This document shows positions 33,384 to 40,951 of a stretch of DNA of 64,000 bases, piece by piece. The stretch is from CAVVSD01 sp963757125 (lineage in GTDB: Bacteria > Actinomycetota > Thermoleophilia > Solirubrobacterales > Solirubrobacteraceae). Every line of letters starts with the position of its first letter. Positions within the stretch are counted from its first letter, which is position 1. The stretch covers positions 434,001-498,000 of the forward strand of contig CAVWQP010000004.1 of the NCBI GenBank assembly GCA_963757125.1, given 5' to 3'. A program made the position numbers and the translations under genes. The notes beneath the pieces were generated by a model. That model was not told the origin of the DNA. It searched no databases and worked only from the letters and a program-made list of their open reading frames with translations.

Positions 33384-34805
33384 ATGGCAGACGAGACCAG
33401 CGCCCACCAGCTCGGGCACAGCCGGATCTTCACACCGGAGGTCATCGACGACATCCACATGAAGGCCGAGCTCGGCCGCTACCGGATGCGCGGCTTCTCG
33501 ATGTTCAAGAAGATCCCGCACTGGGACGAGCTCATGTTCCTGCCGGGGACGCTCACCCGGTTCGTCATCGAGGGCTACCGCGAGAAGTGCGAGACGAAGA
33601 CGGTGCTCGGCGCGCGGTTCGCGAAGAACCCGATCGAGCTCGACATCCCGATCTACATCACCGGGATGAGCTTCGGCGCGCTGTCGATCGAGGCGAAGAT
33701 GGCCCTGGCCAAGGGCGCCTCGATGGCGGGCACGGCGACCTGCTCCGGCGAGGGCGGGATGATCCCGCCCGAGCGCGACCTGTCGACGAAGTGGTACTAC
33801 CAGATCATCCAGAGCCGGTACGGGTTCAACCCGCACCACCTCATGCTCGCGGACGCGATCGAGTTCTTCATCGGCCAGGGCTGCAAGGTCGGCCTCGGCG
33901 GGCACCTCATGGGCCAGAAGGTCACCGAGCAGGTGGCGGAGATGCGCTCGCTGCCGCCCGGCATCGACCAGCGCTCCCCCGCCCGGCACCCCGACTGGCT
34001 CGGCCCCGACGACCTCTCCCTGAAGATCCAGGAGACCCGCGAGGCGACCAACTACGAGGTCCCGATCCAGCTCAAGCTGGGCGCGGCCCGCGTGTACGAC
34101 GACGTCCGCATGGCCGCGAAGTGCGGGCCGGACATCATCTACCTGGACGGCGCGGAGGGCGGCACCGGCGCAGGCCCGCACATCGCGGCGGAGGAGACCG
34201 GCATCCCGCTCATGGCGGCGATCCCGGAGGCGCGGCGCGCCCTCGAGGACGTCGGCCTCGCCGACGAGATCGACCTCGTGGTCGCGGGCGGCATCCGCAA
34301 CGGCGGCGACATCGCCAAGTGCATCGCGCTCGGCGCCAACGCGGTCGCGATCGGGCACTCGGCGCTCATGGCGCTGAACTGCAACAAGGAGATCCCGGGC
34401 GTCACCGACTACGAGGGGACCGTCGGCGTCCCGGCGGGCAAGTGCTACCACTGCCACACCGGCCGCTGCCCCGTCGGCATCACGACGCAGGACCCCGAGC
34501 TGCGCAAGCGCCTCGAGGTCGACGCCGCCGCGGACCGCGTCTACAACTTCCTGCACACGCTGACCCTGGAGCTCCAGGTGCTCGCGCGCGCATGCGGGAA
34601 GACCGACGTGCACTCGCTGGAGCCCGAGGACCTGTGCGCCCTCACGGTCGAGGCCGCCGCGATGGCCAAGGTGCCGCTCGCCGGCACCGACTACATCCCC
34701 GGCGTCAGCGAGGAGCGGGCCATGAACCGCATCGAGCGGATGCTCGAGCGCCACCTGGAGAACCCCGTCGACGAGCTGCCGATCTCCCCGGAGGTCGCGC
34801 GATGA
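33384..34805 (+). CDS. glxD: FMN-binding glutamate synthase-like subunit, GlxD type
   Basis: 473 residues. PIYITGMSFGALSIEAKMAL, DGAEGGTGAGP and VAGGIRNGGDIAKCIALGA form the FMN TIM barrel. The cluster GKCYHCHTGRCPVGITTQ supplies the cysteines for a 3Fe-4S centre (C-x2-C-x4-C). Reduces the imine formed between 2-oxoglutarate and the released amine, giving glutamate or N-methylglutamate. RBS TAGGAGGCACCC precedes the ATG. The stop overlaps the next ATG (ATGA). Confidence 0.85.
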   Translation: MADETSAHQLGHSRIFTPEVIDDIHMKAELGRYRMRGFSMFKKIPHWDELMFLPGTLTRFVIEGYREKCETKTVLGARFAKNPIELDIPIYITGMSFGALSIEAKMALAKGASMAGTATCSGEGGMIPPERDLSTKWYYQIIQSRYGFNPHHLMLADAIEFFIGQGCKVGLGGHLMGQKVTEQVAEMRSLPPGIDQRSPARHPDWLGPDDLSLKIQETREATNYEVPIQLKLGAARVYDDVRMAAKCGPDIIYLDGAEGGTGAGPHIAAEETGIPLMAAIPEARRALEDVGLADEIDLVVAGGIRNGGDIAKCIALGANAVAIGHSALMALNCNKEIPGVTDYEGTVGVPAGKCYHCHTGRCPVGITTQDPELRKRLEVDAAADRVYNFLHTLTLELQVLARACGKTDVHSLEPEDLCALTVEAAAMAKVPLAGTDYIPGVSEERAMNRIERMLERHLENPVDELPISPEVAR

Positions 34806-35230
34806 GCGACTTCGGGCTGGGGACCCGCGGCATCGACGCGGAGGTCCTGTCGGGGAAGCGCTACGCCTACCAGGAGGACGCGTCGCTGCTCGACGACGTC
34901 GACCTGGAGGCGGCGACGCCGGGCGACGACATCAACTGGCTGGAGGACATCCACCTCCTCGTGGAGGACGACACGCCCGCCGTGTTCGACCGCTACTCCA
35001 ACGCGTTCATCAAGATCTACTTCCCGATCCCCGAGGGGCGGGAGGACGAGTTCGCGCGCAAGGTGCTCATCAAGCACCTGCAGGAGGGCAACTCCTACGG
35101 CATCCGCCTCAAGGAGGTCCACGCGAAGTTCCCGCAGCCCGAGCTCGGGCCGTGGGTCGAGGGCTCCAGGCGCGTCGGCGAGAACTACAAGCGGCCCGTC
35201 CTGGAGGGCTGGGAGGCTCCGATCCACTGA
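34802..35230 (+). CDS. Conserved small protein of unknown function in the glx operon
   Basis: 142 residues, no signal or membrane segment. The N-terminal third is acidic (EDASLLDDVDLEAATPGDD), followed by an alpha/beta stretch FIKIYFPIPEGREDEFARKV and LIKHLQEGNSYGIRLKEVHA, and a C-terminal tail with ENYKRPVLEGW. No family recognised. Tightly coupled on both sides: ATGA with glxD, and TGATG with the FAD enzyme. That suggests an accessory or assembly role for the synthase or the oxidase. Confidence 0.7.
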   Translation: MSDFGLGTRGIDAEVLSGKRYAYQEDASLLDDVDLEAATPGDDINWLEDIHLLVEDDTPAVFDRYSNAFIKIYFPIPEGREDEFARKVLIKHLQEGNSYGIRLKEVHAKFPQPELGPWVEGSRRVGENYKRPVLEGWEAPIH

Positions 35231-36529
35231 TGAGCACTCCCCCGAAGGTCCCCGCGTCCGTCACGAACCTCGTCATCGGCGCGGGCGTGCACGGACTCTC
35301 CACCGCCTGGCACCTCGCCGCGGACGGCGAGGACGTCCTCGTCGTCGACAAGACCGGCATCGCCGCCGGCGCCTCCGGCATCGCCTGCGGCGTCGTGCGC
35401 AACAACTACTTCCAGCCCGCGATGCAGGAGCTCATGGCCGCCTGCGTCGAGGTCTGGGAGTCCGATCCCGAGGCGCTCAGCTACCACCCCTCGGGCTACA
35501 TCGCGCTCGGCCCTCCCGGCCAGCAGGGCGACCTCACCGAGGTGTTCGAGCGCCAGGAGCGCATCGGGTACCCGCAGCGAGCTGCACCTGGGCGCGGAGG
35601 CCGTCGAGCGCCACATGCGCAGCCTGTACTCCGACTGGCGCGCCCCGGGGCTGACGGTCTGCCTGCACGAGCACGCCGGCGGGTTCGCGTTCAACAAGGA
35701 GTCGATGCTCGGCCTCGCCGACAAGGCGCGCCGCGCCGGCGCCGAGATCGTCGAGGGCGTCGAGGTGACCGGCTTCGAGTTCGACAACTCGCAGGCCGTG
35801 ACCGCGGTGCTGACGAACGCGGGGCGCATCGAGGTCGAGCACGTCGTCGTGGCGGTCGGCCCGTGGGTCGCCTCGTTGTGGGAGATGCTCGGGCTGCCGG
35901 CCCGGCTCGACGTGCGCCAGCCGGACGGGTCGCTCGCCGAGGACCTGCCGATGTGGACCTACTGGTACCTGCAGGAGGGCGAGGTCGCGGTCGATCCGGC
36001 GACGTTCGTCACCGACGACGGGCGCGAGTCCGCCGTGATCCACGTCGACTCCGACCAGCCGCTGAGCACCGACGAGGGCACGCTCGTCACCGACGAGCCG
36101 TGGGGGATCTACTTCAAGCCCGACCGCGAGTCCGTGCAGGGCGGCGCCGCGCCCCTGAAGCTCGGCTCGGAGTTCCAGGTCGACCCGTACCCGACCGGCA
36201 CCGTGGACCCCGGCTTCCCCGACATGTGGTCGGCGGCCCTGAGCCACTGCATGGGCCGCTTCGAGGGCGTGCGGCCGAAGTACCGCCAGCTGCGCTCCGG
36301 CGGGGCGGGCGCGTTCACGGTCGACAACTTCCCCGTGTTCGACCACATGCGGCCGAACGTCTTCGTCGCCGCGGACTCCAACCACGGCTACAAGATGATC
36401 GCGGTGGGCCGCGAGATCGCCCGCGTGCTGCAGGGAGAGACCTCGTCCCTGCTGCGCCCGTTCCGCTACGAGCGCTTCGCGACCGGGGACCTGCACCCCG
36501 TGTCGAACAGCCCGTACCCCTGGAGCTAG
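35230..36529 (+). CDS. DAO-family FAD-dependent oxidoreductase (SoxB/MgdA-like), frameshifted
   Basis: N-terminal part: NLVIGAGVHGLSTAWHLAAD (dinucleotide-binding GxGxxG) and GIAAGASGIACGVVRNNYFQ (FAD-contact region). At about 35575 an extra C breaks the frame. The rest continues in the next frame with MRSLYSDWRAPGLTVCLHEH ... HVVVAVGPWVASL ... FVAADSNHGYKMIAVGREIA. Corrected length 432 residues, typical of sarcosine-oxidase-beta/N-methyl-amino-acid dehydrogenases. Oxidation of an N-methyl amino acid is the likely role. The stop overlaps the convergent GntR gene by 4 bp. Confidence 0.75.
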
Positions 36530-37383
36530 CGCCTGCGCGAGCGGCGCGCCGCGCCGCGCCGCGCCGCCGGCGCGGCCGGCCGCGGCAGCACGCCGACCTG
36601 GTCGGGACGCTGCGCCTCGACCCAGCGCACCACGCGCAGGTCGATGCCCTCCGGGGCGAAGAGGTCGCGCGAGTGGTGCGTCACCTGGCCTGACGTGACC
36701 CGGTGGATCTCGTCGAGCGCGAGGACCGCGGTCGGCTCCGTCACGCCGAGCGCCGAGGCCACGGGGTCGCCGGGCCCGATGAGCGACGTGCCGATGCTCG
36801 TGTTGGAGAACGCGACGGGGACGCCGAGGCCGGTGAGGACGTCGAGCACCATGCTGCCCTCGCGCTCGATCTCCGTGCGCAGGTCGTCGGCGGCGGGCAG
36901 CTCGATCGACGGGTGGATCGTGTCCACCATGAGCGCCATCGGGGCCTCGGCCTGCAGGACGACGCGGGCGATCTGCACGGCCTCCGTCCCCGGCTCGGTG
37001 CCGAGCAGCTCGGCGAGGCGGTCGTCGACGGCGACGGTCTCGATGCGCAGGTCGCGCACGCCGAGGCGCAGGCCGCGGCGGCGGGCGAGCGAGGCGTAGG
37101 ACTCCAGGCGCTCCAGGCCCTCCTGCAGCGCGCCCGTGCCGGCGATGTGCCCGACGAACGTGCCGCTCCCCTGCCGGCGGACGATCTCGCCGGTGTCCTC
37201 GAGACGGCGCAGCGCGGTGCGCAGCGTGCCGCGCGAGACGCCGAGCATCGAGGCCAGGTCGTGCTCGGGCGGGAGGCGGTCGCCCTCGCGGTGGCGGCCG
37301 GGCGCCAGCCAGTTGCGGAGCGCGAGCTCCGCCCCGTCGACGAGGGACGGCCGGGACGCGGGCTGGGACGCCTCCTCGCTCAT
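36526..37383 (-). CDS. GntR family regulator, HutC subfamily (UTRA domain)
   Basis: 285 residues. The winged helix has REGDRLPPEHDLASMLGVSR and GTLRTALRRLEDTGEIVRRQ, then GSGTFVGH. The C-terminal UTRA domain carries PMALMVDTIHPSIELP and ALDEIHRVTSGQVTHHSRDL. UTRA domains bind small metabolites such as amino acids or their breakdown products. Third gene of the leftward permease operon, so it is transcribed from the same divergent promoter that carries the 18-bp dyad. Arg-rich C terminus. Confidence 0.85.
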   Translation of the reverse strand: MSEEASQPASRPSLVDGAELALRNWLAPGRHREGDRLPPEHDLASMLGVSRGTLRTALRRLEDTGEIVRRQGSGTFVGHIAGTGALQEGLERLESYASLARRRGLRLGVRDLRIETVAVDDRLAELLGTEPGTEAVQIARVVLQAEAPMALMVDTIHPSIELPAADDLRTEIEREGSMVLDVLTGLGVPVAFSNTSIGTSLIGPGDPVASALGVTEPTAVLALDEIHRVTSGQVTHHSRDLFAPEGIDLRVVRWVEAQRPDQVGVLPRPAAPAARRGAARRSRRR

Positions 37384-37410
37384 CAGGCCACTATCTCAGA
37401 CCACCTGATG
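37381..37410. promoter_or_regulatory. Inverted repeat CATCAGG-N16-CCTGATG over the GntR start
   Basis: Perfect 7-bp arms at 37381-37387 and 37404-37410. The left arm contains the GntR start codon. It could be an autoregulatory operator or an mRNA hairpin limiting GntR translation in the permease transcript; the sequence alone does not separate these. Confidence 0.4.
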
Positions 37411-37421
37411 CGTCCCCGCCG

Positions 37422-37868
37422 CTATCCGCCGTTGTCGGCGCGGAGGTCCCAGCGCGGGAGGTCCTTGATGGCCTCCCGGTAGCGGCGCTGGTGCCGCGGG
37501 CGCAGGAAGATGAACCACCCCATGAGCGCCATGGGCAGCAGGATGAAGACGTTGATGAGGTTCCCCGTCAACGTGAAGAAGATCCCGAACACGATCACGA
37601 GCATCCCGACGACGATCGGGAGCACCCGGAAGCGCAGCTGCGTCCTGCGCACCGCGTCGTACTCCTCGCGCGGGATCTTGCCGGTGTCGTAGGCCCGTCC
37701 GCAGCCCTCGCACGTCCACTTCTCCCCGTGCGGCAGCTTCGCCGACTCGCCGCACTCGCAGGTGACCGTGATCGGCGGCCCGCGCAGGACCGCCCCGGGC
37801 CGTTCCCGGCCGAGGCGCTCCCGCTTCGGGCGCTCCTTCTTCGCGCGCTGTCTGCCGCGCTTGCTCAG
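37422..37868 (-). CDS. Zinc-ribbon membrane protein with probable CTG start
   Basis: 148 residues. Basic N terminus, then a zinc ribbon with Cys37, Cys39, Cys53 and Cys56 (TCECGESAKLPHGEKWTCEG, then C), then two hydrophobic helices (VLPIVVGMLVIVFGIFFTL and INVFILLPMALMGWFIFL) and a charged tail. No ATG/GTG/TTG exists upstream of the ribbon in this frame. The CTG at 37868 overlaps the permease TGA as CTGA, mirroring the ATGA/GTGA couplings elsewhere, and GGAG lies upstream. A GTG at 37652 would discard the ribbon. Function unknown; co-transcribed with the permease and GntR. Confidence 0.65.
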   Translation of the reverse strand: MSKRGRQRAKKERPKRERLGRERPGAVLRGPPITVTCECGESAKLPHGEKWTCEGCGRAYDTGKIPREEYDAVRRTQLRFRVLPIVVGMLVIVFGIFFTLTGNLINVFILLPMALMGWFIFLRPRHQRRYREAIKDLPRWDLRADNGG

Positions 37869-39361
37869 GAGGGCACCGGCTCCACGGCGAGTTCGGGGTG
37901 CTTGCGCTCGTCCTCCGGCGTGGCCGGGACCTCTTCACGCAGGTGCAGCGGCTGCTTGTCCTGCACGATCCTGCGCCACGCCCAGAGGACGATCGCCAGG
38001 AGGAGGACGAGCAGGCCGACGCGCGTCTTGTCCCACCCGTAGCCGAAGCCCTCGATGCCGAGGAAGCCGCCCGACCAGATGAAGCCACCGCCGATGAGCA
38101 GCACGGAGTTGATGACGAACAGCACCGCGCAGATCGGCACCCACATCGGGGAGAGCTTGACCGGACGCGGCCAGTTCGGCCGGTCCTTGCGCAGCAGCAG
38201 GAAGCCGGCGAGCGCACTGCAGGTCGCGAACACGTACCCGATGTTGCTCACGGCGAGGATCTCCAGCACGCCGGCGAAGTAGGAGATGAGCAGGATGTTC
38301 AGGATCGCGTCGACCGTCATCGCGCGCCCGGGCACGCGGAAGCGGTTGAGCGTCCCGAGCTGCTTGATCGTCATCCCGTCCTTCGCGATGCCGTACAGGG
38401 CTCTGGAGCCGTCCATCGTCGCCGTGTTCATCGACAGCACGAGTCCGGCCACCACGCAGACGATCATGACGTTGCCCAGCGCGTTGCCGACCAGCTCGTC
38501 GAACGCCTGGGTGAAGTAGGCGATCGCGGTTCCGTCGGCCGCCACCGCCTCCGTGCCCAGCGTGCCGCCCAGGCCGAGCGGCAGCAGCGCGTAGACGGCG
38601 ATGCCGAACAGCGCGGCGGAGCGCAGCGCCTTCGTCGTGTCCTTCTCGGTGTCGTGGTACTCGGGGGCGAACGTCGCCACGACCTCCATCCCGTAGGAGG
38701 ACCAGCACATGAAGTACAGCCACACGATCACCAGTGGCAAGCCGCCGTTGGCGCCGATGTCCCACTGCATGTTCGAGCTCGACCAGTCGCCCGTGATGTA
38801 GGGAAGGAACATGAGGACGAGCACCGGGATCATCAGCAGCCCGCCGGTGAGGTACGCGAACCAGACCGCCGGTCGCACGCCGTAGACGTTGAACAGCCAT
38901 ACGAGCACGATGAGCCCGATCCCGATGGCGATCGGCAGCGTGAGGTCGAACCCGGCGCCGGAGGTGTCCCACGTCGACCCGGAGAACCACTCGGACTGGA
39001 TGAGCGTGCCGGCGACGAGCCCGTTGATGGACAGGACGACCGACCAGCCGATCCAGTAGCCGAACGTGGCCAGCGGCCCGATCGGGGTGAAGTACTTGCG
39101 CCACGCCTCGTGGGCGTACAGCGCGATGCCGCCGGACTTGCTCGGGAACATCGCCGCGAGCTCTGCATGGATGTTGTTCTGCAACGCTCCGAAGCAGATC
39201 GAGATCGTCCAGAGGACGAAGGCCCCGGTCGTCCCGAGCGCGCCGATCGAGGCGCCGAGCGATCCGATGAGGAACCCCGGGTTGGCGAGCGCGACGACGA
39301 AGCCGTCCCACCACGTCATCGCCTTCAGGAGCTCGCGTTCCTCGACGACAGCAGTAGCCAT
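37865..39361 (-). CDS. APC superfamily amino acid/amine permease
   Basis: 498 residues from the ATG at 39361, about 12-13 membrane helices. Early helix WWDGFVVALANPGFLIGSLG, FPSKSGGIALYAHEAWRKYF and GYWIGWSVVLSINGL follow the APC pattern (glycine-rich TM1, conserved second segment). Cytoplasmic C-terminal tail with EEVPATPEDERKHPE. Probably imports the amino acid or methylated amine degraded by this island. First gene of a leftward operon (permease, zinc-ribbon protein, GntR). Confidence 0.85.
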   Translation of the reverse strand: MATAVVEERELLKAMTWWDGFVVALANPGFLIGSLGASIGALGTTGAFVLWTISICFGALQNNIHAELAAMFPSKSGGIALYAHEAWRKYFTPIGPLATFGYWIGWSVVLSINGLVAGTLIQSEWFSGSTWDTSGAGFDLTLPIAIGIGLIVLVWLFNVYGVRPAVWFAYLTGGLLMIPVLVLMFLPYITGDWSSSNMQWDIGANGGLPLVIVWLYFMCWSSYGMEVVATFAPEYHDTEKDTTKALRSAALFGIAVYALLPLGLGGTLGTEAVAADGTAIAYFTQAFDELVGNALGNVMIVCVVAGLVLSMNTATMDGSRALYGIAKDGMTIKQLGTLNRFRVPGRAMTVDAILNILLISYFAGVLEILAVSNIGYVFATCSALAGFLLLRKDRPNWPRPVKLSPMWVPICAVLFVINSVLLIGGGFIWSGGFLGIEGFGYGWDKTRVGLLVLLLAIVLWAWRRIVQDKQPLHLREEVPATPEDERKHPELAVEPVPS

Positions 39362-39392
39362 GCAGCGTCCTTCCCGGTCGGATCCGTGGGCG

Positions 39393-39410
39393 ATGGACAA
39401 AGTTGTCCAA
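39393..39410. promoter_or_regulatory. 18-bp dyad ATGGAC-N6-GTCCAA, candidate GntR operator
   Basis: Contains the perfect inverted repeat TGGACAA-AG-TTGTCCA (39394-39409), 32 bp upstream of the permease ATG. It has the same spacing and half-site form as the dyad before glnT (30106-30123). Likely bound by the HutC-type regulator encoded in the permease operon. Confidence 0.55.
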
Positions 39411-39483
39411 CGGCGGCGCGGCGTTTCTACCATCCGGCGGCACTGCGTTGCAAGCGTCACGACGCTGGGATGCTCCTGGGAAC

Positions 39484-39513
39484 GTGACAACGCTGCACCA
39501 ATTTGTCTACAGT
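39484..39513 (+). promoter_or_regulatory. Promoter with overlapping GACAA-N12-TTGTC dyad for the flavoprotein operon
   Basis: GTGACA (39484-39489), 18-bp spacer, TACAGT (39508-39513): a good -35/-10 pair. The inverted repeat GACAA (39486-39490)/TTGTC (39503-39507) lies exactly between and over the two boxes, so a bound repressor would block polymerase. Predicted start is near 39520; a GGAGG at 39533-39537 precedes the ATG at 39544. Confidence 0.5.
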
Positions 39514-39543
39514 CCGGCCACGAGCGAGACCCTGGAGGTCGGC

Positions 39544-40947
39544 ATGGGCGAGAAGCGCTGGGGCGATGAGCCCTACTTCGGGCTGGGGACGGATTGGGAC
39601 CCCGACTGGCTCCTGACGGAGCGCCAGCTCGAGCTGCGCGATCTCCTGATCGAGCTGTGCGAGAAGGAGATGCGCGCCAACGCGAAGGTCTCCGACGACT
39701 CGCTGACCTACCCCCGGCGCAACCTCGAGCTCCTCGGCGAGCACGGGTTCCTGGGCCTCACGGTGCCCGAGGAGTACGGCGGGCTCGGCGAGGACCACAT
39801 GGCGTTCGCCATGACCTGCGAGACGATCGCGCGCTACGGCTGCGCGTCGACGGCCATGTGCTACGTCATGCACATGAGCGCCGTGCAGGCGATCATGCTG
39901 CGCCCGACCGACGCCCTCATCGACCGCTACATCCGCCCGCTCAACAGCGGCAAGATCGGGACCCTCTCGTACTCGGATCCCGAGACCGGCTCGCACTTCT
40001 GGTACCCCATCTCCTCGGGCGCCGAGCGCTCCAACGGCGGGTACAAGGTGCGCAAGAAGGCGTCGTGGACGACGTCGGGCGGCTTCGCGGACTTCTACGT
40101 CGTGCAGACGACGAGCCCCGACTTCTCCGGCTACGACGACCTGTCGGTCTTCGTCATCGACGGCGAGCTCGCGAAGGCGAACCCGTCCTCCTGGGACGCC
40201 CTCGGCCTGCGCGGCAACCAGTCGGGCCCGATCGAGGTTCCGGACGTCCAGATCGACGGGGACCGCATCGTCGGCCCGGTCGGCGACGGCGCCGCCTCCA
40301 ACGACGAGGCCGTCGACCCCTGGTTCCTCGTCGGCTCCTCGTCGGTGTGGAACGGCATCGCGATGGGCGCCATCGACATCGCCAAGCGCCAGACGACCCG
40401 CAAGCGCCACGTCGACGTCGGCCTGCGCGTCGCGGACTACCCGACGATCCAGGACTACGTCGGCGAAGCGGTGATGGACACGAACGCGTGTCGCATCTTC
40501 GCCATGTCGGTCGCCCAGGCGTTCGACCAGGAGACCGACCACAACCGCCGCATCCTCAAGCCCGGTGAGTTCGCACGCGCGAACTACCTGCACTGGGCCT
40601 GGCAGATCAAGTTCGAGGCGGCGAAGAACACCACGCACGTCGTCGACAAGATGCTCCACGCCTGCGGCGGCACGGGCTACAAGAAGGACATGGAGCTCGA
40701 GCGCTACCTGCGCGACGCGAAGGCCGGCTGGGTCATGGGCCCGACGAACGAGGTCCTGCGCCAGTTCGTGGGCAAGGCCGTCCTGCTCGGCTTCGACGCG
40801 CTGGACTACTGGAACCAGACGTACAACCGCCGGGCGGTCGAGAACGAGGTCAAGAAGCTCGACCCCGCCGCCAAGCGCGAGCTCGCCGAGCAGCTCATGG
40901 CGCAGGCCGCCGAGGACGAGAGCAAGACGACGGCCGCACGAGCCTGA
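39544..40947 (+). CDS. Acyl-CoA dehydrogenase-fold flavoprotein (probable flavin monooxygenase or amine oxidoreductase)
   Basis: 467 residues from the ATG at 39544. Dehydrogenase-fold motifs: GFLGLTVPEEYGGLGEDHMA, IGTLSYSDPETGSHFWYPIS, the loop KKASWTTSGGFADFYVVQT and KMLHACGGTGYKKDMELERY followed by LRDAKAGWVMGPTNEVLRQF. The usual catalytic Glu loop (YEGT) reads GPTN here, so a plain acyl-CoA dehydrogenase is unlikely. The flavin reductase two genes downstream suggests a two-component system. Stop and next ATG are 4 bp apart. Substrate probably an N-containing metabolite, by context only. Confidence 0.7.
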   Translation: MGEKRWGDEPYFGLGTDWDPDWLLTERQLELRDLLIELCEKEMRANAKVSDDSLTYPRRNLELLGEHGFLGLTVPEEYGGLGEDHMAFAMTCETIARYGCASTAMCYVMHMSAVQAIMLRPTDALIDRYIRPLNSGKIGTLSYSDPETGSHFWYPISSGAERSNGGYKVRKKASWTTSGGFADFYVVQTTSPDFSGYDDLSVFVIDGELAKANPSSWDALGLRGNQSGPIEVPDVQIDGDRIVGPVGDGAASNDEAVDPWFLVGSSSVWNGIAMGAIDIAKRQTTRKRHVDVGLRVADYPTIQDYVGEAVMDTNACRIFAMSVAQAFDQETDHNRRILKPGEFARANYLHWAWQIKFEAAKNTTHVVDKMLHACGGTGYKKDMELERYLRDAKAGWVMGPTNEVLRQFVGKAVLLGFDALDYWNQTYNRRAVENEVKKLDPAAKRELAEQLMAQAAEDESKTTAARA

Positions 40948-40951
40948 TCGC

